Origin: Clostridia bacterium
Lineage (GTDB): Bacteria; Bacillota; Clostridia; Oscillospirales; CAG-272
Length of the DNA stretch: 10,200 nucleotides
Direction of reading: 5' to 3'
NCBI GenBank assembly: GCA_017451975.1
Contig: JAFTNI010000034.1
Span: forward strand, 1-10,200
Shown: positions 1 to 5,773 of the stretch, one piece after another
How the letters are laid out: each line of letters starts with the position of its first letter
Numbering within the stretch: the first letter of the stretch is position 1
Position numbers and translations under genes: made by a program
The notes under the pieces: model-generated
Databases searched by the model: none
Seen by the model: the letters and a program-made list of their open reading frames with translations, nothing else
What the model was told of the DNA's origin: nothing

Positions 1-1
1 C

Positions 2-1060
2 TGGCGCAGCTTTACACATTGGCTGGGCGGTATGGGCGTGCTTGTGTTTATAATGGCTATTTTGCCGCAGGACACGGGCAGAAACATACATATCATGCGC
101 GCGGAAATGACGGGCCCTATAGTCGGTAAGCTCGTACCGAGGATTAGAGATACGGCAAAAATACTTTACATTATATATATGGTAATAACGGCGGTAGAGG
201 TCGTGCTTCTGCATTTCGGCGGTATGGACGTTTTTGAAAGCCTTGTTCACTCTTTCGGCACGGCGGGTACGGGCGGCTTCGGCATAAAGGCAGATAGCTT
301 GGGAAGCTACAACGCATACCTTCAGTGGGTCATTACCATATTTATGCTGCTTTTCGGCGTTAACTTCAACCTCTATTACCTTATACTTATAAAGCAGTTC
401 AAAACAGCAGTGAAAAGCACGGAGCTTTGGGTATACGGCATAATAGTTCTGTTTTCAGGCATTGTTATTACTATAAATATTTTACCTATGTACAGCGACG
501 CAGCAGAGGCGTTGCGCCATGCGTTCTTTCAGGTTGCCTCTATTATTACCACAACAGGCTACTCCAGCGTGGATTTCAACTTGTGGCCCGGCTTTTCCAA
601 AGCGCTGCTCGTTGTGCTGATGTTCGTGGGCGGCTGCGCAGGCTCCACTGCAGGCGGTATAAAAATTTCGCGCTTTATAATAGCTATCAAAACGGTTTTC
701 AAGGATATAAGAAAAATGCTTCATCCTCGCTCTGTTTCGGGTGTTAAGTTTGAAGGCAAAAAGGTCGACGAAAAAACGATAAACTCCGTAAGCCTTTATT
801 TTGCATTCTACTTTATAATCTTCCTTGTGATCTTCCTTTTACTTTCGCTCGAGCCTTTTAGCTTCGAAGCGAACTTCACGGCAACCGCGGCTTGCTTCAA
901 CAATATTGGCCCGGGTCTTGCAGAGGTTGGCCCCATGTCCGGCTTTGCGGCGTATTCCATACCCGCAAAGATACTGCTTTCCTTTGCAATGCTTCTGGGC
1001 AGGCTTGAAATTTTCCCCTTGCTTTTGCTCTTTACACCTTCAATGTGGAAGAAAAAATAA
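2..1060 (+). CDS. trkH: TrkH-family K+ uptake channel subunit, 5'-truncated
   Basis: The membrane subunit of a Trk/Ktr potassium uptake system, which moves K+ through a pore built from four M1-P-M2 repeats. The frame is open from the window edge (first full codon at 2) and starts with WRSFTHWLGGMGV, a segment lying inside TrkH proteins, so the N-terminus is missing; 352 residues remain. Pore-loop signatures are visible in fragment numbering: SFGTAGTGGFG near 84-94, ASIITTTGYSS near 179-189 and CFNNIGPGL near 298-306. GCAGSTAGGIKISR at 211-224 is a classic TrkH segment, and LLGRLEIFPLL near the end is the usual C-terminus. Several hydrophobic helices are evident. A cytoplasmic TrkA/KtrA partner would be expected; none follows, and a terminator comes directly after, so it may lie upstream or elsewhere. 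TrkH versus KtrB naming is uncertain; the superfamily is not. Confidence 0.93.
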   Translation, partial: WRSFTHWLGGMGVLVFIMAILPQDTGRNIHIMRAEMTGPIVGKLVPRIRDTAKILYIIYMVITAVEVVLLHFGGMDVFESLVHSFGTAGTGGFGIKADSLGSYNAYLQWVITIFMLLFGVNFNLYYLILIKQFKTAVKSTELWVYGIIVLFSGIVITINILPMYSDAAEALRHAFFQVASIITTTGYSSVDFNLWPGFSKALLVVLMFVGGCAGSTAGGIKISRFIIAIKTVFKDIRKMLHPRSVSGVKFEGKKVDEKTINSVSLYFAFYFIIFLVIFLLLSLEPFSFEANFTATAACFNNIGPGLAEVGPMSGFAAYSIPAKILLSFAMLLGRLEIFPLLLLFTPSMWKKK

Positions 1061-1067
1061 TAATACG

Positions 1068-1096
1068 AAACCGCAGATTTATCTGCGGTTTTTGTT
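1068..1096 (+). terminator. Rho-independent terminator of the trkH gene
   Basis: A 10-bp perfect stem, AAACCGCAGA at 1068-1077 and TCTGCGGTTT at 1082-1091 with a TTTA loop, runs into TTTTTGTTTT. It starts 7 bases after the trkH stop and separates that gene from the sigma-factor unit. Confidence 0.9.
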
Positions 1097-1128
1097 TTGG
1101 CGGGGGAATACAGTCGAAATTCCCGCAT

Positions 1129-1166
1129 CACCGTAGGGGACGGGTTTTCCATCCCGCAAAAACGGC
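1129..1166. repeat. Dispersed GTAGGGG hairpin repeat, copy A
   Basis: It contains GTAGGGGACGGGTTTTCC (1133-1150), identical to 8884-8901, followed by CCCGCAAAAACGGC (1153-1166), identical to 3207-3220. The block can fold as GGGACGG/CCATCCC with one mismatch. It lies between the trkH terminator and the sigma promoter region and has no coding role. Confidence 0.8.
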
Positions 1167-1175
1167 ACAAATTTT

Positions 1176-1228
1176 TTGCAAAAAGATAAAAAAATTTTCT
1201 ATACGGGAGTTGTTTTTTCGTGTAAAAT
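1176..1228 (+). promoter_or_regulatory. Possible promoter region of the first sigma operon
   Basis: Two weak sigma-A-like options precede the gene: TTGCAA (1176-1181) with TATACG (1200-1205) at an 18-base spacing, or a TAAAAT -10 (1223-1228) preceded directly by TG. A TATATA at 1235-1240 is too close to the ribosome site to work as a -10. Neither option is strong, and an autoregulated ECF-type promoter is possible. Confidence 0.25.
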
Positions 1229-1257
1229 GGTACTTATATAGTGAAAGGAGGAAAAAT

Positions 1258-1815
1258 ATGGGCGACGAAGAAATAATAGAAATGCTTTTTTTGCGCGCGG
1301 AAGAAAGTATTTCTGTAATTGACGAAAAATACGGCGCTACTTGCAGAAAAATCGCAAAAGATATTTTGGGTAACGACGAGGATGCGGAAGAATGTGTAAA
1401 CGATGCATATTTCAAGCTGTGGAACGCTGTTCCGCCTGAAAAGCCCGTTTTCCTTGCTGCTTACCTATATAAAATTGTGCGAAATTTATCCATGAAAAGG
1501 CTCACCAGAAACACGGCGGAAAAAAGGAGCGCCACTTTCTGCGAGCTGCTCACGGAGCTGGAAGATTATTTACCAGGTGAGGAAACGGTGGAAAGCCAAG
1601 CCGAGCAAAGGGAGCTTGCGAGGGTTATAGAGGAGTTTTTAGATACTCTCACGCCCGATAACCGCAAGGTTTTTATGCGGAGATATTGGTTTTCGGAAAG
1701 CTACGAGAAAATTGCCCGCGACCTGGGCATGAGCAAGGGCAACGTTTCCATGCGCCTTGTGCGCACAAGGGAGAAAATGAGAAAATTTTTAAAGGAAAGA
1801 GGGATAGAGGTATGA
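1258..1815 (+). CDS. ECF-type RNA polymerase sigma factor (first pair)
   Basis: A 185-residue alternative sigma factor that would direct RNA polymerase to a small regulon in the cytoplasm. Region 2 covers about residues 20-90, with DAEECVNDAYFKLWN (42-56) and KIVRNLSMKRL (72-82), the sigma-2 core and -10-recognition helices. Region 4 covers about 122-181, with the helix-turn-helix SESYEKIARDLGMSKGNVSM (146-165) followed by RLVRTREKMRKFL for -35 contact. The start at 1258 is chosen over the in-frame ATG at 1045 because AAAGGAGG (1244-1251) sits 6 bases before it and the N-terminus MGDEEIIEMLFLRAEESI matches the usual start of this sigma group, whereas the upstream extension covers the repeat. 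Its stop overlaps the next start (ATGA), so the two products are probably coupled. The inducing signal is not visible. Confidence 0.92.
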   Translation: MGDEEIIEMLFLRAEESISVIDEKYGATCRKIAKDILGNDEDAEECVNDAYFKLWNAVPPEKPVFLAAYLYKIVRNLSMKRLTRNTAEKRSATFCELLTELEDYLPGEETVESQAEQRELARVIEEFLDTLTPDNRKVFMRRYWFSESYEKIARDLGMSKGNVSMRLVRTREKMRKFLKERGIEV

Positions 1816-2831
1816 AAAAAACAAAAGCAGAAAGATTTTTAGAAGCTCTTGGCGAAATAGACGAAAAATATATTGAAGAAGCGAGGGAAAAAACTATGAA
1901 AAAGAAGTTTAATTTTAAGCCGATAATAGCGGTTGCGGCGTGCGCGGCTTTCGCGCTTGCGGCAATTCCCGTGGCAAACCACTTTGCAAATAATAATTTT
2001 GTAGATGGCGGCACAACGGCGGGCACGGTAGCACCTGTGCCGGGCGATGAGGTTAATTTTACAGTGTATGAAAGCAGCGTGCATGCTGGTGAACAGCCCG
2101 GAACGCATAAAATAGAATTGGAACTTAACAAGGCAAGAGATCCTTATGTGGATGAAAATAAAATTGGAACCTCTAAAACAATAACTCTTTTGGGAAAGAC
2201 ATGGACAGGGGAATATAAAGAAACATTAAATGAATCTGATTATACTGCGCCTACTATAAGATATACAGGAACATCTAATGGCAAAAATATAACATTTATG
2301 GTAAATGAAGAAACGGGAAAATGTGAATATTTTTCTTTTAATCGTCTTTCGGAAACGGATAGCGTAAAATTGACAAGAGGTGAACTTTATGGGATTGCAT
2401 ACAAAAACTTCCTTGAAGGCGGTTATACTGATGATCCCGAAAATTACACCTTGTCTAGTGAAGCGGATAATGGACTGTTGGGATATACTTTTAAATTTTC
2501 TAGATTTGTCAACGGAATCGAAACATTTGAATATGTAACTATAACTATGAAACACAGTGGGGAATTTTATTGTTATATGGGATATCATATCGGCGAAATG
2601 AAAAATGTAGATCTTTCCAATATAAATATGGATAAATTCTATGCTGCTATAGAAGCGAAATTCAAGACTATTTATGGCAATGATTACGCAGGCTTTGAAA
2701 AAGACGGTGCAGTTTATACGAAACTCAGAAATGGAACGTACATTTTTGACTGCAAAATTTATGCTGATGTTAAAGATGCAGAAGGAAAAATCGTAAAAGA
2801 CAGCTGCTTCTTTACCGTAACAATGGATTAA
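1812..2831 (+). CDS. Single-pass membrane protein, probable anti-sigma factor
   Basis: A 339-residue protein whose ATG overlaps the sigma stop by 4 bases; this arrangement is typical of ECF sigma/anti-sigma pairs. The cytoplasmic N-terminus contains AERFLEALGEIDEKYIEEA (6-24), a motif common in clostridial proteins encoded beside such sigma factors and a likely sigma contact. One membrane helix spans about 36-57 (FKPIIAVAACAAFALAAIPVA), followed by a short linker and an extracellular part of about 270 residues. That part contains a YcdB/PepSY-like pattern: LTRGELYGIAYKNFLEGGY, then GYTFKFSRFVNGIETFEYVT. The sigma contact and PepSY-like fold are inferences. No zinc-binding anti-sigma motif or lipobox is seen. 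From about 2105 the DNA becomes clearly more AT-rich than the first third of the gene, suggesting a mosaic. An upstream in-frame ATG at 1686 is rejected because it lies deep inside the sigma gene. Confidence 0.85.
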   Translation: MKKTKAERFLEALGEIDEKYIEEAREKTMKKKFNFKPIIAVAACAAFALAAIPVANHFANNNFVDGGTTAGTVAPVPGDEVNFTVYESSVHAGEQPGTHKIELELNKARDPYVDENKIGTSKTITLLGKTWTGEYKETLNESDYTAPTIRYTGTSNGKNITFMVNEETGKCEYFSFNRLSETDSVKLTRGELYGIAYKNFLEGGYTDDPENYTLSSEADNGLLGYTFKFSRFVNGIETFEYVTITMKHSGEFYCYMGYHIGEMKNVDLSNINMDKFYAAIEAKFKTIYGNDYAGFEKDGAVYTKLRNGTYIFDCKIYADVKDAEGKIVKDSCFFTVTMD

Positions 2832-2858
2832 TAAAAACAGAAAATTAATAAATTAATA

Positions 2859-2920
2859 CAAGGAGGATAAAGCATATGAACAGCAAAAGATTAAAAGGTA
2901 TAGGAATTTTATTCTCCTTG
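2859..2920 (+). promoter_or_regulatory. Shine-Dalgarno with self-complementary partner in the ORF
   Basis: CAAGGAGGAT (2859-2868) carries a full AGGAGG site 9 bases before ATG 2876. ATTCTCCTTG (2911-2920), inside the short ORF, pairs with it over 10 bp with one G-U pair. The hairpin would hide both the ribosome site and the start codon in its stem and loop. A competing stem is available between AAAGGTA (2894-2900) and TACCTTT (2927-2933). The pairing is visible in the sequence; regulation is inference. Confidence 0.5.
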
Positions 2921-2938
2921 AACATTTACCTTTCATAA
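2876..2938 (+). CDS. 20-residue small ORF, third gene of the sigma operon
   Basis: Predicted peptide MNSKRLKGIGILFSLNIYLS: a basic head (K4, R5, K7) and a hydrophobic tail, ending in TAA. It is supported by a perfect AGGAGG at a good distance, by its place 44 bases after the anti-sigma gene, and by a terminator stem that begins at the very next base after the stop, so the transcript boundary fits the ORF exactly. It is too short to match to a family. Possible roles are a small membrane-active or exported peptide, or a leader peptide in a translation-sensing element. It could also be the leftover 5' end of a lost gene, since repeats follow immediately. Confidence 0.5.
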   Translation: MNSKRLKGIGILFSLNIYLS

Positions 2939-2971
2939 CGAAGCGGGGGCGAAAGCCCTCGTTTTGTTTTT
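2939..2971 (+). terminator. Strong terminator of the first sigma operon
   Basis: CGAAGCGGGGGC (2939-2950) pairs over all 12 positions (four G-U) with GCCCTCGTTTTG (2955-2966) across a GAAA tetraloop, followed by TTTTT. It begins immediately after the stop of the 20-codon ORF. Confidence 0.9.
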
Positions 2972-2974
2972 GTA

Positions 2975-3008
2975 CCACCGTAGGGGACGGGTTCTCGGTT
3001 TGCGGTGG
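2975..3008. repeat. Dispersed GTAGGGG repeat, copy B, with CCACCG/CGGTGG ends
   Basis: It shares CACCGTAGGGGACGGGTT with copy A and then diverges. It is bounded by CCACCG (2975-2980) and its inverse CGGTGG (3003-3008), so this copy folds on itself by its ends rather than by the internal stem. Confidence 0.65.
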
Positions 3009-3153
3009 ATGAGGTGTTCTTTCGTTATTATTGTAAAAGTGAAAATTTTAAATTAAAAGCGATGGTACACCTCATCAGTCACGCTTATGCGTGCCAGCTT
3101 CCCCTAAGCTGATGCAGGGGAAGCCATAGAGGCGGGCGAACACAGTTCGCCCC
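3008..3153. repeat. Cluster of palindromic units (foldback repeats)
   Basis: A 10-bp inverted repeat, GATGAGGTGT (3008-3017) and ACACCTCATC (3067-3076), encloses an AT-rich core with no gene. Three hairpins follow: CACGC-TTAT-GCGTG near 3081-3094; GCTTCCCCT (3097-3105) with AGGGGAAGC (3116-3124), whose loop carries an inner GC-TGAT-GC; and GGGCGAA (3134-3140) with TTCGCCC (3146-3152). The middle unit is the same family as 7359-7392. Such strings of hairpins are typical of intergenic repeats in gut Clostridia. Confidence 0.7.
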
Positions 3154-3367
3154 TACGGACACGGCTGAGATTTTTGTACCACCGTAGGGGTTGGCGCCCT
3201 CGACAACCCGCAAAAACGGCGGGAGCAAGCCCACGCCCTACGATGCGAGATAGCACGCACTTTCTGTTTTGAGTACATATAGTAACAAAATATGCACCTA
3301 CAGATCCATAATCATAATTATCAAGCCCGGTATGCTTTCTTTGCGGTAATTCTTTTTTATTATTCAT
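3104..3367 (-). pseudogene. N-terminal fragment of a RAYT/Y1 (IS200-like) transposase
   Basis: From ATG 3367 the minus strand encodes MNNKKELPQRKHTGLDNYDY, then GSVGAYFVTICTQNRKCVLSRIVG, a recognisable start of REP-associated tyrosine transposases (Y1/HUH family). The family resemblance stops at about residue 44 (near base 3236), exactly where repeat copy C begins with CGTAGGG; the frame then continues as GRGLAPA and repeat-derived sequence to a stop at 3104. The HUH metal motif and catalytic tyrosine of the family are absent, and nothing like them is seen downstream, so the enzyme cannot be active. TTGTTT, a 17-base spacer and TATAAT lie on the minus strand upstream, so a short transcript is possible. 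The genuine start is 3367; frame further upstream overlaps hairpins and the 3' end of the CotH gene. Confidence 0.75.
3183..3242. repeat. Dispersed GTAGGGG repeat, copy C, inside the transposase fragment
   Basis: It is bounded by CGTAGGG (3183-3189) and its inverse CCCTACG (3236-3242). Inside is a stem GGGTTG (3188-3193)/CAACCC (3204-3209), where copy D has GGGACGG/CCGTCCC: both arms changed together. CCCGCAAAAACGGC (3207-3220) is identical to copy A. On the minus strand it supplies the codons after residue 42 of the transposase fragment. Confidence 0.75.
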
Positions 3368-3383
3368 TTTCTTCACCAACCTC

Positions 3384-3412
3384 ATTATAACACAAATCGG
3401 CAGAGGAAACAA
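3384..3412 (-). promoter_or_regulatory. Possible sigma-A promoter of the transposase fragment
   Basis: On the minus strand TTGTTT and TATAAT (3384-3389) stand 17 bases apart, 16 bases before ATG 3367. The -35 lies in the loop of a terminator-like hairpin, so activity is doubtful. Confidence 0.3.
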
Positions 3413-3430
3413 TCCTCTGCCGAAATTTTT
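3397..3430. terminator. Hairpin, probable bidirectional terminator after the CotH gene
   Basis: TCGGCAGAGGA (3397-3407) and TCCTCTGCCGA (3413-3423) form an 11-bp perfect stem with a 5-base loop. The plus strand continues AAATTTTT; the minus strand continues TTTGTGTT. It is the best candidate for ending the minus-strand CotH transcript, about 70 bases beyond its stop. Confidence 0.6.
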
Positions 3431-3451
3431 GAGCTTGCAACTTATCCGCTC

Positions 3452-3483
3452 AGAGCAAACACGCGCAAGTGTTTGCTCTTTTC
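3452..3483. terminator. Strong hairpin 3' of the CotH gene
   Basis: AGAGCAAACAC (3452-3462) pairs perfectly with GTGTTTGCTCT (3469-3479) over 11 bp with a 6-base loop. The T run (TTTT, 3479-3482) is on the plus strand, the wrong side for the CotH transcript, so it may stop antisense transcription entering CotH or simply protect the CotH mRNA 3' end. Confidence 0.55.
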
Positions 3484-3495
3484 TATTTACTTTCG

Positions 3496-5583
3496 TTATT
3501 CTTCCGTTTTGTCGGTTTCTTTCTTTTTCTTGCCGGAGCAAGCGCCCGCTTTCGCGCCTATCATAGCCGCGAGAACGCTGCCGCCCGCCAGGAGGGGGTC
3601 TGCTTCAGAGCCGCCTCCGCAGCCCGGGTTTTGGTTTTCGCCCGTAGTTGTGTTAGATGTTGCGGGTACGGTCGTTGCAGCCGCCGCGGTTTGCGTTGCT
3701 GTTGCTTGAGTTGTAGCCGTTGTGGCGGTTGTTGCCGAAGTTCTCGTAGTTGCGGTAGTGCCCGTAGTAGCAGTAGTAGCCGTGGTGCCGAGCGTAACGT
3801 TGGAGCTCGGGGGCTCGGCTGTCACCTTGCCGAGGGTTTCCTTCAGCGCTTCGGCGCGCTCAGAGAGGTAATATCTCATGAAGCCGAGCGCCGTTGTGTT
3901 TGCAGCATCATTCCACTCGCCGTATTCGGCAAATTGAACGAATTTAACGCTCAATTTATAGCCGTAGGAGCTTAAAAGCCAACGGTCGGGATCGTACATT
4001 TCCCAGCGAGTTCTGTCCATCATAACGGAGGAATAGATTTTTTCGCTCATCTGCCGGAACCAGCCGTCTGCGGAAAGGTAGGTTTGCACCTCGCTATATG
4101 CCTTTGCATAGATTTCCACGTTTACTTCCTGCACGCTGCGGTGCTTCATAAGATTTTTGGCAAATGTGCGCACATAGTTCTGGAAAACGCCGTTCTGCGC
4201 CCAGAGGTAAGATGTATCCGTGCCGTATTCTTTATTGAAATTGATGTTGCCGAGCGTGTTATCGAGGTCCCAAAGCGGGCCCATGTAAATTTTAGATTGC
4301 ACATCGCCTTCGTCTGCATCCTTGAAGAAGAACATACTGGAGGTATACGCATCCCAGTTTTTCATAAGCTCCTGAACCGTGTAAACGGCAGCGAAGCTTT
4401 CTACGTCGATGTATTTGCTGAAATGCTCGTTTCTGCTGTTATAGCCCGTTTCGGAATAGAGCGCCTCCTCCATATTGGCGAAAAGGCGTGCTATATATTC
4501 CACCTCGGCGCGGCTGGCGTATTCGGGCGATTTCACAACGTAAACGTTGCCGTTTGCCGTTTTGAAGTAGCAGGGCTCGCGCGTGCCGTAGTTGTTATCC
4601 AGCTCCACAAGGTAGCCGCCCGTTATATCCTCGGGGCTTTTCGGAACGTTTGCATATTGGTATTCCGTAATTATCGTCACCTGCGTGAGGTAATTGTTTG
4701 TCACTTTCGTCGTGCCAAGCTCGTCGAGCTCAACGTCCTCGTTGGCTTTTTCCGTTGCTTTTTCCAGGTCTGCTATGTCTACGCGTGAGGAATCTACCTG
4801 CACCTTTTCGCAGATCATGTAAAGACCGCGGTATTCGCCGTCGATATAAAGGTTTACGAAGTTATACTCTATGTTGTACGGCACGCCGAGCGCCTCGCCA
4901 AGCTTGAAGGCAAGCGCGTTGTGCAGCGCCGATTGGTCTGTGTAATTGGCAAGCAAAATCCACGTTTTTGCTTTATCCATGCCGAGAAGAGCCGTTTTTT
5001 CTGCCAGCTTTATCTGGTAAGGTTTTTTGTAGTAGCCAAAGGTTGCGTTACCGCGTCCCTTTATTTCGCTTTCGGTGCTTGCGGCTGTATCGCTGTATTC
5101 CACGCTGCCGTTTTCGTTCACAACGGTTATTTTCGCGCCTTTATCGCGGTTTTCCTTGCTTTGTTCTATATAGGGAAGCCCCTTAGATGTGGAAACGAAA
5201 ACGCTTGCAAGGCTTTCGTCGCTGTAAAAGGTGAAATCGGCGCTTGCGCCGTTTTGCGTAAGTGTGAGCTTAAAGCAGGGTACACCGCGCTCGTCTGCCG
5301 TTTTTGCCTTGGTGAGGTCGAGCGTTTGGCCTGCGGTTAGCGTGCCGCTCATGCTTCCGTCTGCATTTTTATATGAAAGCTCGCCTTCGAAGGAAAGCAA
5401 AAGCTTTTCTGTATCTACTGCGGCGGGGAGGTAGAAAATGCCGTCACGCGCGGTGATGCTTGCGCTTTCGCTGCCAATGCTTGCCGTAACGCTTACCTCC
5501 GGCGCGGAGGCTGCGAAGGCTGGCAAGAAAAGACAAAGCGCCAAAAGTGCGGAAATTATTATTAATGGTATGATTTTTTTCAT
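3496..5583 (-). CDS. Secreted CotH-kinase-domain surface protein with Thr-rich linker
   Basis: A 695-residue exported protein. Residues 1-24 are a signal peptide (MKK, hydrophobic stretch, AFA cleavage site). An N-terminal beta-rich part of about 130 residues precedes a CotH kinase domain at about 135-585. This shows EIKGRGNATFG (173-183), KKPYQIKL (186-193), MDKAKTWILLANYTDQSALHN (202-222), NLYIDGEYRGLYMICEKV (244-261), MKNWDAYTSSMFFFKD (407-422) and GPLWDLDNTLGN (435-446), the family's conserved nucleotide/metal-binding stretches. CotH proteins are atypical protein kinases; here a spore-coat role is not implied, since the protein has a signal peptide. Residues 598-648 are an almost pure Thr/Ala linker, then GCGGG (654-658), a short hydrophobic stretch and KKKK (685-688), resembling a C-terminal surface anchor. 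ATG 5583 has AAAGGAGA upstream and its own promoter; it diverges from the lipoprotein operon. Confidence 0.93.
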   Translation of the reverse strand: MKKIIPLIIISALLALCLFLPAFAASAPEVSVTASIGSESASITARDGIFYLPAAVDTEKLLLSFEGELSYKNADGSMSGTLTAGQTLDLTKAKTADERGVPCFKLTLTQNGASADFTFYSDESLASVFVSTSKGLPYIEQSKENRDKGAKITVVNENGSVEYSDTAASTESEIKGRGNATFGYYKKPYQIKLAEKTALLGMDKAKTWILLANYTDQSALHNALAFKLGEALGVPYNIEYNFVNLYIDGEYRGLYMICEKVQVDSSRVDIADLEKATEKANEDVELDELGTTKVTNNYLTQVTIITEYQYANVPKSPEDITGGYLVELDNNYGTREPCYFKTANGNVYVVKSPEYASRAEVEYIARLFANMEEALYSETGYNSRNEHFSKYIDVESFAAVYTVQELMKNWDAYTSSMFFFKDADEGDVQSKIYMGPLWDLDNTLGNINFNKEYGTDTSYLWAQNGVFQNYVRTFAKNLMKHRSVQEVNVEIYAKAYSEVQTYLSADGWFRQMSEKIYSSVMMDRTRWEMYDPDRWLLSSYGYKLSVKFVQFAEYGEWNDAANTTALGFMRYYLSERAEALKETLGKVTAEPPSSNVTLGTTATTATTGTTATTRTSATTATTATTQATATQTAAAATTVPATSNTTTGENQNPGCGGGSEADPLLAGGSVLAAMIGAKAGACSGKKKKETDKTEE
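3640..3792 (-). repeat. Low-complexity Thr/Ala codon repeat in the CotH-domain gene
   Basis: Degenerate ACN-ACN-GCN triplets encode residues 598-648 (TTATTATTGTTATTRTSATT and on). The wobble bases vary, so this is coding low complexity rather than a fresh microsatellite expansion. It probably forms an extended, possibly O-glycosylated stalk. Confidence 0.8.
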
Positions 5584-5637
5584 GCCTCTTCTCCTTTCGT
5601 TTTGCCGAGGGATTAAAATATATTCTTTATATATATA

Positions 5638-5666
5638 ATAATACCAAAAATTATATAAAAAATCAA
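5638..5666 (-). promoter_or_regulatory. Promoter of the CotH-domain gene
   Basis: Minus-strand TTGATT (5661-5666) and TATTAT (5638-5643) are 17 bases apart, with TG one base before the -10 (extended -10). It lies 55 bases upstream of ATG 5583. Confidence 0.55.
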
Positions 5667-5730
5667 CAGGCAGAACGGGGTATTTTTAAAATAGTAAATT
5701 TAGCGGATAATATAGATTTTTTTTGCCGTT

Positions 5731-5741
5731 TATGATAGAAT
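5731..5741 (+). promoter_or_regulatory. Extended -10 promoter of the lipoprotein operon
   Basis: TATGATAGAAT fits the TRTGnTATAAT extended -10 pattern and lies 32 bases before ATG 5774; no convincing -35 is seen, which such promoters tolerate. GAGGAGA (5761-5767) is the ribosome site. Confidence 0.5.
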
Positions 5742-5773
5742 ATGAAGGTAACATATATTTGAGGAGATTATAT

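Noticed and set aside
1235..1240. TATATA as -10 of the first sigma operon with TTGTTT at 1210
   Set aside because: Transcription would begin within the ribosome site, leaving no usable leader.
1045..1257. Upstream start for the first sigma factor at 1045
   Set aside because: It would overlap the trkH end, the terminator and the repeat, and lacks a ribosome site, whereas 1258 has AAAGGAGG.
1673..2131. Minus-strand open frame of 152 codons
   Set aside because: Antisense to the sigma and anti-sigma genes, with no ribosome site or family resemblance.
2975..3242. Possible CRISPR array in the repeat cluster
   Set aside because: Repeat units differ, are not evenly spaced, and have no regular spacers or cas genes nearby.
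3469..3975. Plus-strand Arg/Cys/Gly-rich open frames over the Thr-linker DNA
   Set aside because: Composition is exactly what the reverse complement of Thr/Ala codons would give; no start signals.
4084..4788. Long plus-strand open frame (234 codons) opposite the CotH-domain gene
   Set aside because: It lies entirely antisense to a well-supported gene, has no good ribosome site and encodes no recognisable protein; it is a by-product of the GC-rich codon pattern.
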